Assembly: GCA_016201045.1 (NCBI GenBank) | Contig: JACQDM010000002.1 | Location: 124,001 to 188,000, forward strand | Direction of reading: 5' to 3' | From: Afipia sp. | GTDB taxonomy: Bacteria; Pseudomonadota; Alphaproteobacteria; Rhizobiales; Xanthobacteraceae | Length of the DNA: 64,000 bases | In this document: positions 54,679 through 64,000 of the stretch, piece after piece | Numbering within the stretch: position 1 is the first letter of the stretch | Layout: every line of letters starts with the position of its first letter | The notes under the pieces: generated by a model | Told to the model about the DNA's origin: nothing | What the model saw: only the letters and a program-made list of their open reading frames with translations | The model's database searches: none | Program-made: the position numbers and the translations under genes

Positions 54679-55563
54679 ATGAAAGCCGCTTTTCTCGCTG
54701 CGTCAATCGCAGCGCTTTGCTTGAGCACTGTCAGTGCCAGCGCGCAGTCCAGATCAAGCCTCGCCTTCAACCGCGCTCCAATGGCAACGACAGCGACGTG
54801 GACCGGCTGGTATGGCGGTTTCAATGGCGGTGCTATCGCTGACCTTGGCTCACAGATTTCCGCCAGCGGCACGGTCACGAGTTTCACGGGCTTTCCGGCA
54901 ACAGGAACGGCGCTGGGACAGAGCATTCCTTCGCGGGAAGATCCCGGTGCTGGCGCGCTCTTCGGAGTCCAATTTGGATACAATTATCAATTTTCGCCTA
55001 AGTATGTTGTTGGCTTTGAAGCGGATCTCCAGGCCGTTTCGAGTCTCGACACAAGCGGAACGGCCTCCGCACTTGTTGCGGGTGGAGGCGGTGCCGGATT
55101 TACGACCACAGTATCGACCTCGCGCCAGTACGACTATCTCGGAACGCTGCGTGCGCGGCTCGGCGTCACTTACACGCCGACGACCTTATTCTATGTCACT
55201 GGCGGCTTGGCCTACGGCGGTGTCAATTCGTCCACGAGCGTGGTCAGCACTCCATTCGTGGCCGGAATCGTCCCGCCACGCACGGGACCAAACGTTTTCG
55301 GCGGATCGTTTTCTGGCACCCGCGTAGGCTACGCAATTGGCACCGGCGGCGAGTGGATGCTCATGCGCAACTGGAGCGTCAAGGCCGAGTATCTCTATGT
55401 CGATCTTGGCACGGTGTCCTACGCGACGGGCACTCAAGGGTTTGACGTCGGCCCGTCGAACTTTCCGAGCTTCGGCACGGCATCGGTCAATACAAGTTCC
55501 AGCGTTCGTCTCGCGGATCACATCTTCCGCTTCGGTGCGAACTACCATTTCTACGGACCTTAG
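54679..55563 (+). CDS. Outer membrane beta-barrel protein (Omp25/31-like), paralogue 1
   Basis: The 294-residue protein has a signal peptide (KAAFLAASIAALCLSTVSASA), the motif WTGWYGGFNGGAI, alternating beta-strands with GYNYQFSPKYVVGFEADLQ, TLRARLGVTYTPTTLFYVTGGLAYG and YLYVDLG, and a C-terminal strand ending in FRFGANYHFYGP. This matches the eight-stranded Omp25/31 porin-like barrels abundant in this order. The last residue is Pro rather than the usual Phe. A nested-hairpin terminator separates it from the next barrel gene. Confidence 0.9.
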   Translation: MKAAFLAASIAALCLSTVSASAQSRSSLAFNRAPMATTATWTGWYGGFNGGAIADLGSQISASGTVTSFTGFPATGTALGQSIPSREDPGAGALFGVQFGYNYQFSPKYVVGFEADLQAVSSLDTSGTASALVAGGGGAGFTTTVSTSRQYDYLGTLRARLGVTYTPTTLFYVTGGLAYGGVNSSTSVVSTPFVAGIVPPRTGPNVFGGSFSGTRVGYAIGTGGEWMLMRNWSVKAEYLYVDLGTVSYATGTQGFDVGPSNFPSFGTASVNTSSSVRLADHIFRFGANYHFYGP

Positions 55564-55586
55564 ATTCCGTTATTGCAAAAAGAAAA

Positions 55587-55656
55587 AAAGCCCGGCCCAT
55601 AGCAGTCTGCCTCGCGCAGACTGCGTAAACTTGTCTGCGCTGCCGGGCTTTTGCTT
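55587..55656 (+). terminator. Nested-hairpin terminator with alternative pairing
   Basis: The outer stem AAAGCCCGGC / GCCGGGCTTT (55587-55596, 55642-55651) encloses an inner stem GCAGTCTGC / GCAGACTGC (55602-55610, 55616-55624). GCGCAGAC (55614-55621) can instead pair with GTCTGCGC (55633-55640), excluding the inner stem. TGCTTT follows. Confidence 0.7.
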
Positions 55657-55789
55657 TAAGGGTTGCGACAACCCGCCGCAGGGTCAAAGGGGCATTCAAA
55701 GCGCCTGTTGCGCTTCGGCTACATCATTGTTCTTCGGTGCTTTTTATTCTCGCCGCAGTATTTGACCGATCTCGGTGGGACTTGATTTC

Positions 55790-56611
55790 ATGAAAAAGAT
55801 TTTGATCGCTGCTGCCGTTGCCGTCCTTTGTGCAACCGGCGCGAATGCGGCCGACTTGAAGGCCCGCACCTACACCAAGGCGCCGCCGATCGCACCGGCC
55901 TATAGCTGGACCGGGTTCTATGCCGGCGTGAACGTCGGATACGGCTTCAACGATCCGACGGTGAGTTATGTGGCTGGCGATCCTCTGTTTGCGGGCATCG
56001 TTGCGGCTCCCTCCGCATCTTACGATGTTAAGGGCGTGATCGGCGGCGGACAAATCGGTTACAACTGGCAGTTCTCCCCGACCTGGCTCTGGGGGTTGGA
56101 AGCTGATTTCAACGGATCGGATATCAGGGGAACCGGCAATTCGGCTTTCACCATGGGCGGCTTTCCGTCGCAAATCGTCGCAAACCAGAGTGTTGAATGG
56201 TTTGGAACGGTTCGTGCCCGCCTCGGCTGGTTACCGGCGTCCAACTTGCTGGTTTATGGTACCGGCGGCTTCGCCTATGGCTCTGTAAAGGAAAACGTCA
56301 CGCTGAACACAGTCGCCGGCGTCGGCGGAATTGGCTTCGGATTTTCCTTTACTTGTCCCACGGGCACCAACTGCTTCCTCGGATCGTCGTCGAACATTGC
56401 GACGGGTTACACCGCAGGTGCTGGCCTTGAGTACGCTTTCTGGAAGAATGTCACCCTCAAGGTCGAATACCTCTATGTGAACCTCGGTTCGCAGGCGAGC
56501 GTGCGCTCAGTTGCGGTCAATAATTTCGGGACGCCCTCGTCGTCATTCATCGCAAACTTCAGCGATCTTGATTTCAACGTCGTTCGCGTCGGCGCAAACT
56601 ATCGCTTCTGA
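55790..56611 (+). CDS. Outer membrane beta-barrel protein (Omp25/31-like), paralogue 2
   Basis: The 273-residue protein has a classic signal peptide (KKILIAAAVAVLCATGANA) followed by ADLKARTYTKAPPIAP, the N-terminal hallmark of this family, then SWTGFYAGVNVGYG and barrel strands including GGGQIGYNWQFSPTWLWGLEADF, TVRARLGWLPASNLLVYGTGGFAYG and the C-terminal RVGANYRF, which ends with the phenylalanine recognised by the BAM machinery. It is a diverged paralogue of the preceding gene. GGTGGGA lies ten bases before the ATG. Confidence 0.93.
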   Translation: MKKILIAAAVAVLCATGANAADLKARTYTKAPPIAPAYSWTGFYAGVNVGYGFNDPTVSYVAGDPLFAGIVAAPSASYDVKGVIGGGQIGYNWQFSPTWLWGLEADFNGSDIRGTGNSAFTMGGFPSQIVANQSVEWFGTVRARLGWLPASNLLVYGTGGFAYGSVKENVTLNTVAGVGGIGFGFSFTCPTGTNCFLGSSSNIATGYTAGAGLEYAFWKNVTLKVEYLYVNLGSQASVRSVAVNNFGTPSSSFIANFSDLDFNVVRVGANYRF

Positions 56612-56631
56612 TCTGATTTTTTGACCTATGG

Positions 56632-56664
56632 AGAAAGCCCGGCCGTCGCGCCGGGCTTTTTTGT
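56632..56664 (+). terminator. Rho-independent terminator after second barrel gene
   Basis: Stem AAAGCCCGGC / GCCGGGCTTT with loop CGTCGC (56634-56659), then TTTG. Confidence 0.9.
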
Positions 56665-56731
56665 CGCGCACAAAATGCTGGCTCGTGCGTTATCCGCCCA
56701 CTACGACAGCGACGAACGAGGGAGAGTTCCG

Positions 56732-57211
56732 ATGAGCAAGAACAAGAGCACGATCTGCGTCTGGTACGACAAGGATGCGGAGGAAGCCGCGACGTTTTAC
56801 GCAAGCGTGTTCCCCAACAGCAAAGTCAACGCCGTGCACAAGGCGCCGACCGATTATCCCTCCGGCAAGAAGGGCGATGTCATCACGGTGGATTTCACTG
56901 TAGCGGGCATTCCCTATATCGGCCTGAACGGCGGGCCGATCTTCAAACACAATGAAGCGTTCTCGATCTGCATCGCGACCGACGATCAGGCGGAGACCGA
57001 CAAGTACTGGAACGCCATCGTCGGCAATGGCGGACAGGAAAGCGCCTGCGGCTGGTGCAAGGACAAATGGGGCATCTCGTGGCAGATCACGCCGCGCGTT
57101 CTCACCGACGCGATGGCCAAGGGCGGCGAGGACGCGCAGCGAGCATTCACCGCGATGATGGACATGAAAAAGATCGACGTCGCCAAGATCGAGAAGGCGG
57201 TGCGCGGCTGA
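56732..57211 (+). CDS. VOC superfamily protein (PhnB-like)
   Basis: The 159-residue protein has paired beta-alpha-beta units of the vicinal-oxygen-chelate fold: TICVWYDKDAEEAATFYASVFPNSKV, IPYIGLNGGPIFKHNEAFSICIAT and WGISWQITPRVLTDAM. This is the PhnB/3-demethylubiquinone methyltransferase-like group, which mostly lacks a known activity. GAGGGAGAG precedes the ATG; the frame upstream of it is partly antisense to the terminator. Confidence 0.87.
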   Translation: MSKNKSTICVWYDKDAEEAATFYASVFPNSKVNAVHKAPTDYPSGKKGDVITVDFTVAGIPYIGLNGGPIFKHNEAFSICIATDDQAETDKYWNAIVGNGGQESACGWCKDKWGISWQITPRVLTDAMAKGGEDAQRAFTAMMDMKKIDVAKIEKAVRG

Positions 57212-57232
57212 ATCGCAAGCAGTCTTCATATG

Positions 57233-57268
57233 AAAAAAAGCCCGGCATGGTTGCCGGGCTTTTTGTTT
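57233..57268 (+). terminator. Rho-independent terminator after VOC gene
   Basis: Stem AAAAAGCCCGGC / GCCGGGCTTTTT with loop ATGGTT (57235-57264). It also lies 13 bp beyond the stop of the convergent DUF3303 gene. Confidence 0.9.
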
Positions 57269-57280
57269 GCGGCAATCTAA

Positions 57281-57595
57281 CTAGCTTTTTTTGAGGCTGT
57301 CGCGCCAAGCGATCACTTCGAGTTCGACGCGGACGGCGTCCATCACGGGCACGACAGGCCGCGCTTCAAAGGCGAAGGCGGGCAACATCGAACACATTTT
57401 GTGAACCTCAAGTGGATCGTTGCAATCCACTAGCATATAGCCGCCCCAGTCGCCGACACGCACGACGAACATTTCAATCTTGAGATTGGATGGTGCGGTC
57501 CATTTCGTAAAAACGTCGAGGATGCGCTTCTGCGCGTTCTCATATTCCATCGGCGATCCTTGCGAACGCTCATTCCAGGTAACGACGTATTTCAT
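57281..57595 (-). CDS. DUF3303 protein
   Basis: The 104-residue protein begins KYVVTWNERSQGSPMEYENAQKRIL and contains WTAPSNLKIEMFVVRVGDWGGYMLVDCNDP, the ferredoxin-like dimeric alpha/beta-barrel type fold assigned to DUF3303. Function unknown. It is convergent with the VOC gene and in line with the dehydrogenase gene upstream. Confidence 0.8.
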   Translation of the reverse strand: MKYVVTWNERSQGSPMEYENAQKRILDVFTKWTAPSNLKIEMFVVRVGDWGGYMLVDCNDPLEVHKMCSMLPAFAFEARPVVPVMDAVRVELEVIAWRDSLKKS

Positions 57596-57662
57596 CGGTC
57601 TGTTCCTTAGCTCAAATTAAATTAAATAACTTTCGCAGTAGAAACCGGCACGATTTTTTTGT

Positions 57663-58622
57663 CTACGTCATCACCCGCACGGGTACGCCGTTGAACCACG
57701 CCGAAATGTTCTCGACCATGTCGCTGTAATAGCGCCGATAGTTGTCTTCGGTGACGTAACCCAGATGCGGCGTCAGCACGACATTGTCGAGCTTGCGCAG
57801 CGGGTGATCGACTGGCAGCGGCTCGATGGAAAACGTATCGAGGCCCGCGCCTGCTATTTTCTTTTTTTGCAAGACTTCGAACAGGGCGTCTTCGTCGACA
57901 ATCGGTCCGCGCGCGGCGTTGATGAGATACGCCGTCGGCTTCATGCGCGCGAGGTCGTCCTTGGTGACGAGGCCGCGAGAGCGCTTCGACAGCACGACGT
58001 GAATCGAGATGACATCGGCCTTAGCGAACAGGTCTTCCTTCGTCGCGTAGCCGACGCCGGCCTCGTCGCATTTTTCCTTCGTCAGATTCTGGCTCCACGC
58101 AATCACGTTCATGCCGAGTGTCTTCGCAATAGTCGCAACCTTGATGCCGAGTTTGCCTAAGCCCAAAATGCCGAGCGTCATGCCTTCGATGTCGCGGCCC
58201 ATCGTGATCTGCCACGGCTCGCCCGCATGCATGCGGGCGTTTTCATATCCGATATGGCGCGTCAGTTCGAGCATCAGTCCGATGGTCAGTCCGGCGGTGG
58301 CATTGCCGACGCCGCCGGTGCCGCAGACGGTGACACCGCGGGCTTTCGCAGCGTCCAGATCGAACGAGGCGTTGCGCATGCCCGACGTGAGCAGCAATTT
58401 GAGTTCAGGCAGCGCCTCGATCACCTCGCGCGAAAACGGCGTACGTTCGCGCATTGCGCAGATGATTTCAAAATCCTTCAGCGCCTCGATCGCCTCTGCT
58501 TGCGAGGCAAATGGCTTGTCGAAGACCGTGATGCCGATCTTGTCCTTAAGCTGCGACCAGTCGGCAAATTTGAGGGCGACGTTCTGATAGTCGTCGAGGA
58601 TCGCGCAGCGCAGTTTGGTCAT
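57663..58622 (-). CDS. D-2-hydroxyacid dehydrogenase family protein
   Basis: The 319-residue NAD(P)-dependent dehydrogenase has the Rossmann motif LGILGLGKLGIKVATIAKTLGM, the substrate/active-site arginine region NAARGPIVDEDAL, a glutamate in DTFSIEPLPVDHPLRKLDNVV and catalytic histidine in LTPHLGYVTEDNYRR. The TSGMRNASFDLDAAKARGVTVCGT region is typical. Candidate substrates include glyoxylate/hydroxypyruvate or phosphoglycerate-like acids; a glyoxylate reductase would complement Gcl, but this is inference only. Confidence 0.88.
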   Translation of the reverse strand: MTKLRCAILDDYQNVALKFADWSQLKDKIGITVFDKPFASQAEAIEALKDFEIICAMRERTPFSREVIEALPELKLLLTSGMRNASFDLDAAKARGVTVCGTGGVGNATAGLTIGLMLELTRHIGYENARMHAGEPWQITMGRDIEGMTLGILGLGKLGIKVATIAKTLGMNVIAWSQNLTKEKCDEAGVGYATKEDLFAKADVISIHVVLSKRSRGLVTKDDLARMKPTAYLINAARGPIVDEDALFEVLQKKKIAGAGLDTFSIEPLPVDHPLRKLDNVVLTPHLGYVTEDNYRRYYSDMVENISAWFNGVPVRVMT

Positions 58623-58701
58623 GGGTCGGTCCGGTCAGCGATGGGCGCGAACCATCGCCCGCATCGTCGCGCGATGCAAGCTAACCGGGATCACGGAGTG
58701 T

Positions 58702-58899
58702 TCAGGAATTCAGCGCAGCTTTGGCGGCGCAGGCGGGGCCGGGGCCGCGCATATAGTGCTGTTCGGGATGATAGGGATCGAATACGGCCTTGTAGAAGGC
58801 TCGCTCGAATTCCCGGAGCTTCAAAATCCACACGATCGGCCCGAGCGACACCGGCGCGACGGTGCAACGGCCTGTAAGCAGCGTGACAAGTGCGGTCAT
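58702..58899 (-). CDS. Small conserved-looking protein
   Basis: The 65-residue frame encodes MTALVTLLTGRCTVAPVSLG, then IVWILKLREFERAFYKAVFDPYHPEQHYMRGPGPACAAK. The ordered middle with many aromatics and the clean end suggest a real protein rather than noise, though the ribosome site is weak and a longer frame to 59103 exists. No function recognised. Confidence 0.5.
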   Translation of the reverse strand: MTALVTLLTGRCTVAPVSLGPIVWILKLREFERAFYKAVFDPYHPEQHYMRGPGPACAAKAALNS

Positions 58900-59124
58900 G
58901 GCGTCTTTGCGACTTTCTGTTTCTTGACGCCACGGCTTCTGTCGTGACGCGCTCCCCGTAAACTGAGGCGGCCACCATCGCGCGGCGGCGATTAACAAGT
59001 GCTTTTCGCCATCTTCTCGCGGGGGATTCGTCGCCGTTAGGCTTTCCAAATGGTTGCCCTTTGCGGTTAGCGTCGCTACATCAGGCGGCAATTCCCCGCA
59101 CAAACGCTCGATTCAAGGACCGTG

Positions 59125-60774
<1,650 letters not shown>

Positions 60775-61545
60775 ATGTCCGGCTGGAACGCCGAGCAATA
60801 TCTGAAGTTCGAGGACGAGCGCACCCGCGCCGCGCGCGATCTGCTTGCGCAGGTTCCGCTGTCGTCCGCGCGTCACGCCGTCGATATCGGCTGCGGCCCC
60901 GGCAATTCGACCGAGCTTCTTGCGCAACGATGGCCGGATGCGAAAATCACCGGCATCGACACGTCGGCCGACATGCTGCGCCAGGCGCGCGAGCGGCTGC
61001 CGAAGGCGAATTTCATCGAGGCCAGTGTCTCGCACTGGGTCGCTCCGAAAGATGCGGACGCGCTGTTCGCCAACGCCGTGTTTCAGTGGGTGCCCGATCA
61101 CCTCAAGCATCTCAAGCGCCTGGTCACGGCGTTGCCCGAAGGCGGCGTGCTCGCCGTGCAGATGCCGGACAACATGTCCGAGAATTCGCACGTGCTGATG
61201 CGCGAAGTGGCTCAGCTCCCGGCGTTCCACGAACAGCTATCGAAGGCAGCGACGGCGCGCGACGATCTGCCCGCGCCCAGTGTCTATTACGATGCACTGA
61301 GGCCGCTCTGCCAGAAGCTCGACATCTGGCACACGGTTTATAACCACGTGATGCCGGACGCGACCGCCATCGTCGAATGGTTCAAGGGCACGGGGCTGCG
61401 CCCGTTCCTCGACCCTCTGGAATTTCCCGAGCGCAAGAAATTTCTCGAAGCCTACACCGCGCGCATCGCGGCGAGCTATCTGCCGCAGCAGGACGGCAAG
61501 GTGCTGCTGCCGTTTCCGCGCCTGTTCATCGTCGCCGTGCGGTGA
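60775..61545 (+). CDS. tam: Trans-aconitate 2-methyltransferase-like SAM methyltransferase
   Basis: The 256-residue enzyme has the SAM motif [35 protein letters not shown] and [13 protein letters not shown], both typical of Tam, which methylates trans-aconitate formed spontaneously from cis-aconitate. [25 protein letters not shown] at the start and [17 protein letters not shown] agree with the family. The start codon follows the ettA stop with no gap (TAAATG), so expression is coupled. Confidence 0.92.
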   Translation: MSGWNAEQYLKFEDERTRAARDLLAQVPLSSARHAVDIGCGPGNSTELLAQRWPDAKITGIDTSADMLRQARERLPKANFIEASVSHWVAPKDADALFANAVFQWVPDHLKHLKRLVTALPEGGVLAVQMPDNMSENSHVLMREVAQLPAFHEQLSKAATARDDLPAPSVYYDALRPLCQKLDIWHTVYNHVMPDATAIVEWFKGTGLRPFLDPLEFPERKKFLEAYTARIAASYLPQQDGKVLLPFPRLFIVAVR

Positions 61546-61728
61546 ATTCTAAGAAATCGAAATCCGGCACCCGCTCGCATAGCGGATAATTGCTGTCGAA
61601 AACGAAATCGGCTATTTTGGCGTTCGGTCCTGCGCCCACATTGCCGTAGCGTAGAGAAAGCGGTGTGCGTAGATTAGTCGCGGGCTTTAAGCCGGACTAT
61701 TCATCAGGACCACCTCACGCCCCGCCCG

Positions 61729-62292
61729 CTAAAAAATCGAAAACCGATAGCCGCTGGTGTGGCAGGCTTGCAAACCACACTGCAAAACCACCGACACGAA
61801 ATTGACCACGCAGATCGCGACGACGTAGGCGCTCAATAGCTTCGCCGCGCTGCTGAACAGTTGCGGTTTATCGTCGTCGCGCAGGTCTTCACCGCCGAGC
61901 ACCATGATCTTGACGGTAAACGCGAGCAGGATCGCAACCGCGATAATCACCGACCACACCGGCATGTGCAGGCCGAACACCGCGCTGCCGATATAGTCGT
62001 GGCCGGGGCGCGGATAGATGTCGAGCAGCGTCTGCCGCACCGAGACGATCAGGAGAAACAGCGCGAACAACATGCTGATCCCTTCGTTTCGAGCCGAATA
62101 GCCGCTGCGGAAATGCAGAATGATCCCGACGCAGACGCCGAACATCGCGACCCGCTGCAAAAGGCACAGCGGGCAGGGGATTTCGCCGCCGCGATATTGC
62201 AGGATCATCGCGAAGGTTAGGATCTCCGCGATCACCAGCATCATCGCAAACAGAAAAAGATCGTTGAGCAGGGCGGGGAGGCGCGGGTTCAT
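61729..62292 (-). CDS. DsbB-family disulfide bond formation protein
   Basis: The 187-residue inner-membrane protein has four main helices and the quinone-side CxxC in IPCPLCLLQRVAMFG, as in DsbB. The second periplasmic loop (RPGHDYIGSAVFGLHMPVW) lacks the cysteine pair that passes electrons to DsbA in E. coli DsbB; instead two cysteines occur at the C-terminus (VLQCGLQACHTSG). It overlaps the DUF5993 gene by four bases. Some relatives show a similar layout, so it may be a distinct subgroup. Confidence 0.88.
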   Translation of the reverse strand: MNPRLPALLNDLFLFAMMLVIAEILTFAMILQYRGGEIPCPLCLLQRVAMFGVCVGIILHFRSGYSARNEGISMLFALFLLIVSVRQTLLDIYPRPGHDYIGSAVFGLHMPVWSVIIAVAILLAFTVKIMVLGGEDLRDDDKPQLFSSAAKLLSAYVVAICVVNFVSVVLQCGLQACHTSGYRFSIF

Positions 62293-62495
62293 GCCACGCC
62301 TCCCATCGCCGGTACAATCAGCCGCACCTGCAGCCAGGGCATGCGGAAGCCATAGTCGGGGCTATAAATCTCGTAGAGAAAAAGTCCGACCGACAGTCCG
62401 AGGCACACGAGCACGAACGAAATCGCAAGCCATCGCGGCCCGGTGAATCCGAAAAGAAACGCCAGCAACAGCGTGGCGAAGATCGCCGTCATCAT
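62289..62495 (-). CDS. DUF5993 small membrane protein
   Basis: The 68-residue protein has two membrane helices (MMTAIFATLLLAFLFGF; LAISFVLVCLGLSVGLFLYEI) and a short polar end (SPDYGFRMPWLQVRL). A small two-helix protein encoded just before a DsbB-type gene, with a four-base overlap (ATGA), fits DUF5993. It is probably an accessory subunit of the DsbB-like protein. Confidence 0.75.
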   Translation of the reverse strand: MMTAIFATLLLAFLFGFTGPRWLAISFVLVCLGLSVGLFLYEIYSPDYGFRMPWLQVRLIVPAMGGVA

Positions 62496-62580
62496 CCGTA
62501 AGCCCCCGGCCGAGAATCGCTTTATGGTTCGATCACGCTTCCCCAACTTCAACGATACATTGGGCTGCCGGATATTGAAG

Positions 62581-63819
62581 ATGAATATGAAGCTCGTCGC
62601 GAAAATCCTCTTTGCCGTTATTGCGGTGCAGCTTTTTGCCGTTCCCGTGCATGCCGCGCCGGATACCGGCTTCACCCAATTCATCGCGTCGCTGTGGCCG
62701 GACGCGCAGAAGGCCGGCGTGTCGCGCGAGACGTTCGATCGCGAAACCCGCGGGCTCGAGCCGGACTACAAATTGCCCGATCTGATTTTGCCGGGACGTC
62801 CAGCCACCGGCGCGCCGTCGCAGGCCGAGTTCGTTCAGGTGCCTGCGGACTACGTCAAGGAATCCAGCATTGCGCGGCTCGCGGATGAGGGGCAGCGGCT
62901 TCGCGAGAAATACCGCTCGACGCTCGACGCCATCGAGAAGCGCTTCGGCGTGCCCGGCGCCATCATTCTTGCGATCTGGGGACGCGAAACCGACTATGGC
63001 CGTTATGCGCTGCCATATGATGGATTGCGCGTGCTGGCAACGCAGGCCTATGTCGGCCGGCGCAAGGATCAGTATCGCACCGAATTCATCGAAGGTCTCA
63101 AGCTCCTGAACGACGGCAATGTGACTCGCAGGAATTTCACGGCGTCATGGGGCGGTGCCACCGGGCTCACGCAATTTCTGCCGTCCGAACTCGCCAAGCA
63201 CGGCGTCGATTTCGACGGTGACGGCCGCGTCGACATCTGGAAGTCGGTGCCCGATGCGCTGGCGTCAGCCGCGCAGCAGCTCGTCAACAAGGGTTGGCAG
63301 CGCGGCCTGCGCTGGGCCTATGAGGTGACAGCGCCCGCCAATGTCGATTGCACGTCCGGCGTCCCCGAAGTGACGAAGCCGATCGGCGAATGGCTGCGCG
63401 CGGGTTTCGTGCCGGTGCACGGCTTGAAGCTGAGCGCGGAGGAGCAGAAGCAGGATGCGTCGCTGTTGCAGCCGGAGGGAATTTACGGTCCGTCGTTTCT
63501 GACAACGAAGAATTACTTCGTCATCAAGGAATATAATTTTTCCGACCTGTATGTTTTGTTCGTCGGCCATCTTGGCGACCGCATGAACAGCCCACAGAGT
63601 TTCGCGACGCCGTGGTCGGCATCGCGGCAGTTGCGCTCGGCCGATGTCGAGGCGATGCAGAAAAACCTGACGAGACTCGGTCTCTACAGTTCAAAGATCG
63701 ACGGTAAGGCAGGAATGCAGACGCGCTCCGCACTCGGCGCGTATCAGAAATCGGCGGGGCTGAAGGTCGATTGCTGGCCGAGCGAAGCGGTGCTGAAGGC
63801 GATGAGCGCGAGGCGATAG
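62581..63819 (+). CDS. Lytic murein transglycosylase, MltB type, with PG-binding domain
   Basis: The 412-residue exported enzyme has a signal peptide (VAKILFAVIAVQLFAVPVHA), an SLT_2/MltB catalytic domain with the catalytic glutamate in IILAIWGRETDYGRYAL and SWGGATGLTQFLPSELAKHGVDFDGDGRVDIW, and a C-terminal peptidoglycan-binding domain (VEAMQKNLTRLGLYSSKIDGKAGMQTRSALGAYQKSAGL). It cleaves glycan strands to 1,6-anhydro ends. There is no lipobox, so it is soluble in the periplasm. The ATG at 62581 or 62587 is the start. The dispersed repeat begins at the base after its stop. Confidence 0.93.
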   Translation: MNMKLVAKILFAVIAVQLFAVPVHAAPDTGFTQFIASLWPDAQKAGVSRETFDRETRGLEPDYKLPDLILPGRPATGAPSQAEFVQVPADYVKESSIARLADEGQRLREKYRSTLDAIEKRFGVPGAIILAIWGRETDYGRYALPYDGLRVLATQAYVGRRKDQYRTEFIEGLKLLNDGNVTRRNFTASWGGATGLTQFLPSELAKHGVDFDGDGRVDIWKSVPDALASAAQQLVNKGWQRGLRWAYEVTAPANVDCTSGVPEVTKPIGEWLRAGFVPVHGLKLSAEEQKQDASLLQPEGIYGPSFLTTKNYFVIKEYNFSDLYVLFVGHLGDRMNSPQSFATPWSASRQLRSADVEAMQKNLTRLGLYSSKIDGKAGMQTRSALGAYQKSAGLKVDCWPSEAVLKAMSARR

Positions 63820-63870
63820 CGCCACATTCCCGCCACTCGATTCCAAGTCCGTCACCGTTTCGCCATTGCG
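63820..63870 (+). repeat. 51-bp dispersed repeat, copy 2
   Basis: It differs from 37309-37359 at one base and begins immediately after the transglycosylase stop codon. No similarity continues on either flank. Confidence 0.85.
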
Positions 63871-63906
63871 TGTGAGAATCGCCGCTAACGCACGGAGAGA
63901 AAACGA

Positions 63907-63932
63907 AAAACCCGGCCGCGCGGCCGGGTTTT
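63907..63932 (-). terminator. Terminator hairpin, usable from both sides
   Basis: Stem AAACCCGGCCG / CGGCCGGGTTT with an A/T run on both sides. It would end the partial gene at the right edge and possibly the transglycosylase gene. Confidence 0.85.
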
Positions 63933-63961
63933 CCAATTTCAAGCGCGGAGGTGCGACAGGC

Positions 63962-64000
63962 TCAGTAGCCCGGGCAGACCTTCACGTTGCGATAGACGTT
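63962..64000 (-). CDS. C-terminus of a gene running off the right edge
   Basis: The last 12 residues, NVYRNVKVCPGY, precede a TGA at 63964-63962 on the minus strand, 30 bp before a strong terminator. The tail resembles small exported proteins of this group with a cysteine near the end, but identity cannot be told. Confidence 0.5.
   Translation of the reverse strand, partial: NVYRNVKVCPGY

Overview
The window reads as a chromosomal segment of an alphaproteobacterium of the Nitrobacteraceae (Bradyrhizobium/Afipia/Rhodopseudomonas relatives). The reasons are the high-GC coding, a ChpT-CtrA cell-cycle module beside che and flagellar genes, Omp25-type barrels, DUF1134/DUF3297/DUF2188 proteins and a GntR-controlled oxalate locus. 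The genus is an inference; no rRNA or marker gene allows a firm call.

Region by region. 0-2.3 kb: end of a probable FMN reductase, DUF1134 and YHS exported proteins, CysQ. 2.4-8.9 kb: chpT, then a compact cheA-cheW-cheY-cheB-cheR operon with a perfect CtrA box between chpT and cheA. 9.1-11.3 kb: chromate resistance pair (ChrB-like with rhodanese, ChrA). 11.2-14.2 kb: ctrA divergent from fliI-fliJ across a 387-bp regulatory region rich in GANTC (CcrM) sites. 14.4-16.0 kb: ECF sigma and membrane anti-sigma factor. 16.6-18.8 kb: flhA, with a CtrA-type box upstream. 19-22.2 kb: MFS transporter, tRNA with CAU anticodon, TMEM175-like channel and small exported proteins. 22.6-26.8 kb: formate/nitrite-type channel followed by a PP2C-phosphatase/protein-kinase fusion, then an exported TPR-caspase protein.

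27-42.5 kb is an oxalate-catabolism island: FdsR-like LysR, glyoxylate carboligase, a second LysR, an ADP-forming acyl-CoA synthetase, an FCD-GntR regulator, oxalyl-CoA decarboxylase, formyl-CoA transferase, a 45-aa protein, two OxlT-type transporters, a CBS protein and a ketopantoate-reductase-like enzyme. Copies of a TTGGYATRCCAA-like operator lie before several of these units, suggesting one regulon. Oxalate would be imported in exchange for formate, activated to oxalyl-CoA, decarboxylated to formyl-CoA, and the CoA passed on to a new oxalate; Gcl would handle any glyoxylate branch.

42.5-64 kb is mostly housekeeping or stress genes: glutathione peroxidase, DapA-like aldolase, SMP-30, MoxR/VWA pair, two sulfurtransferases, L,D-transpeptidase, two outer-membrane barrels separated by an unusual nested-hairpin terminator, a D-2-hydroxyacid dehydrogenase, EttA, a Tam-like methyltransferase, DsbB with DUF5993, and an MltB-type transglycosylase. 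A 51-bp repeat occurs once after frc and once directly after the transglycosylase gene. No insertion sequences, phage genes or CRISPR arrays were seen.
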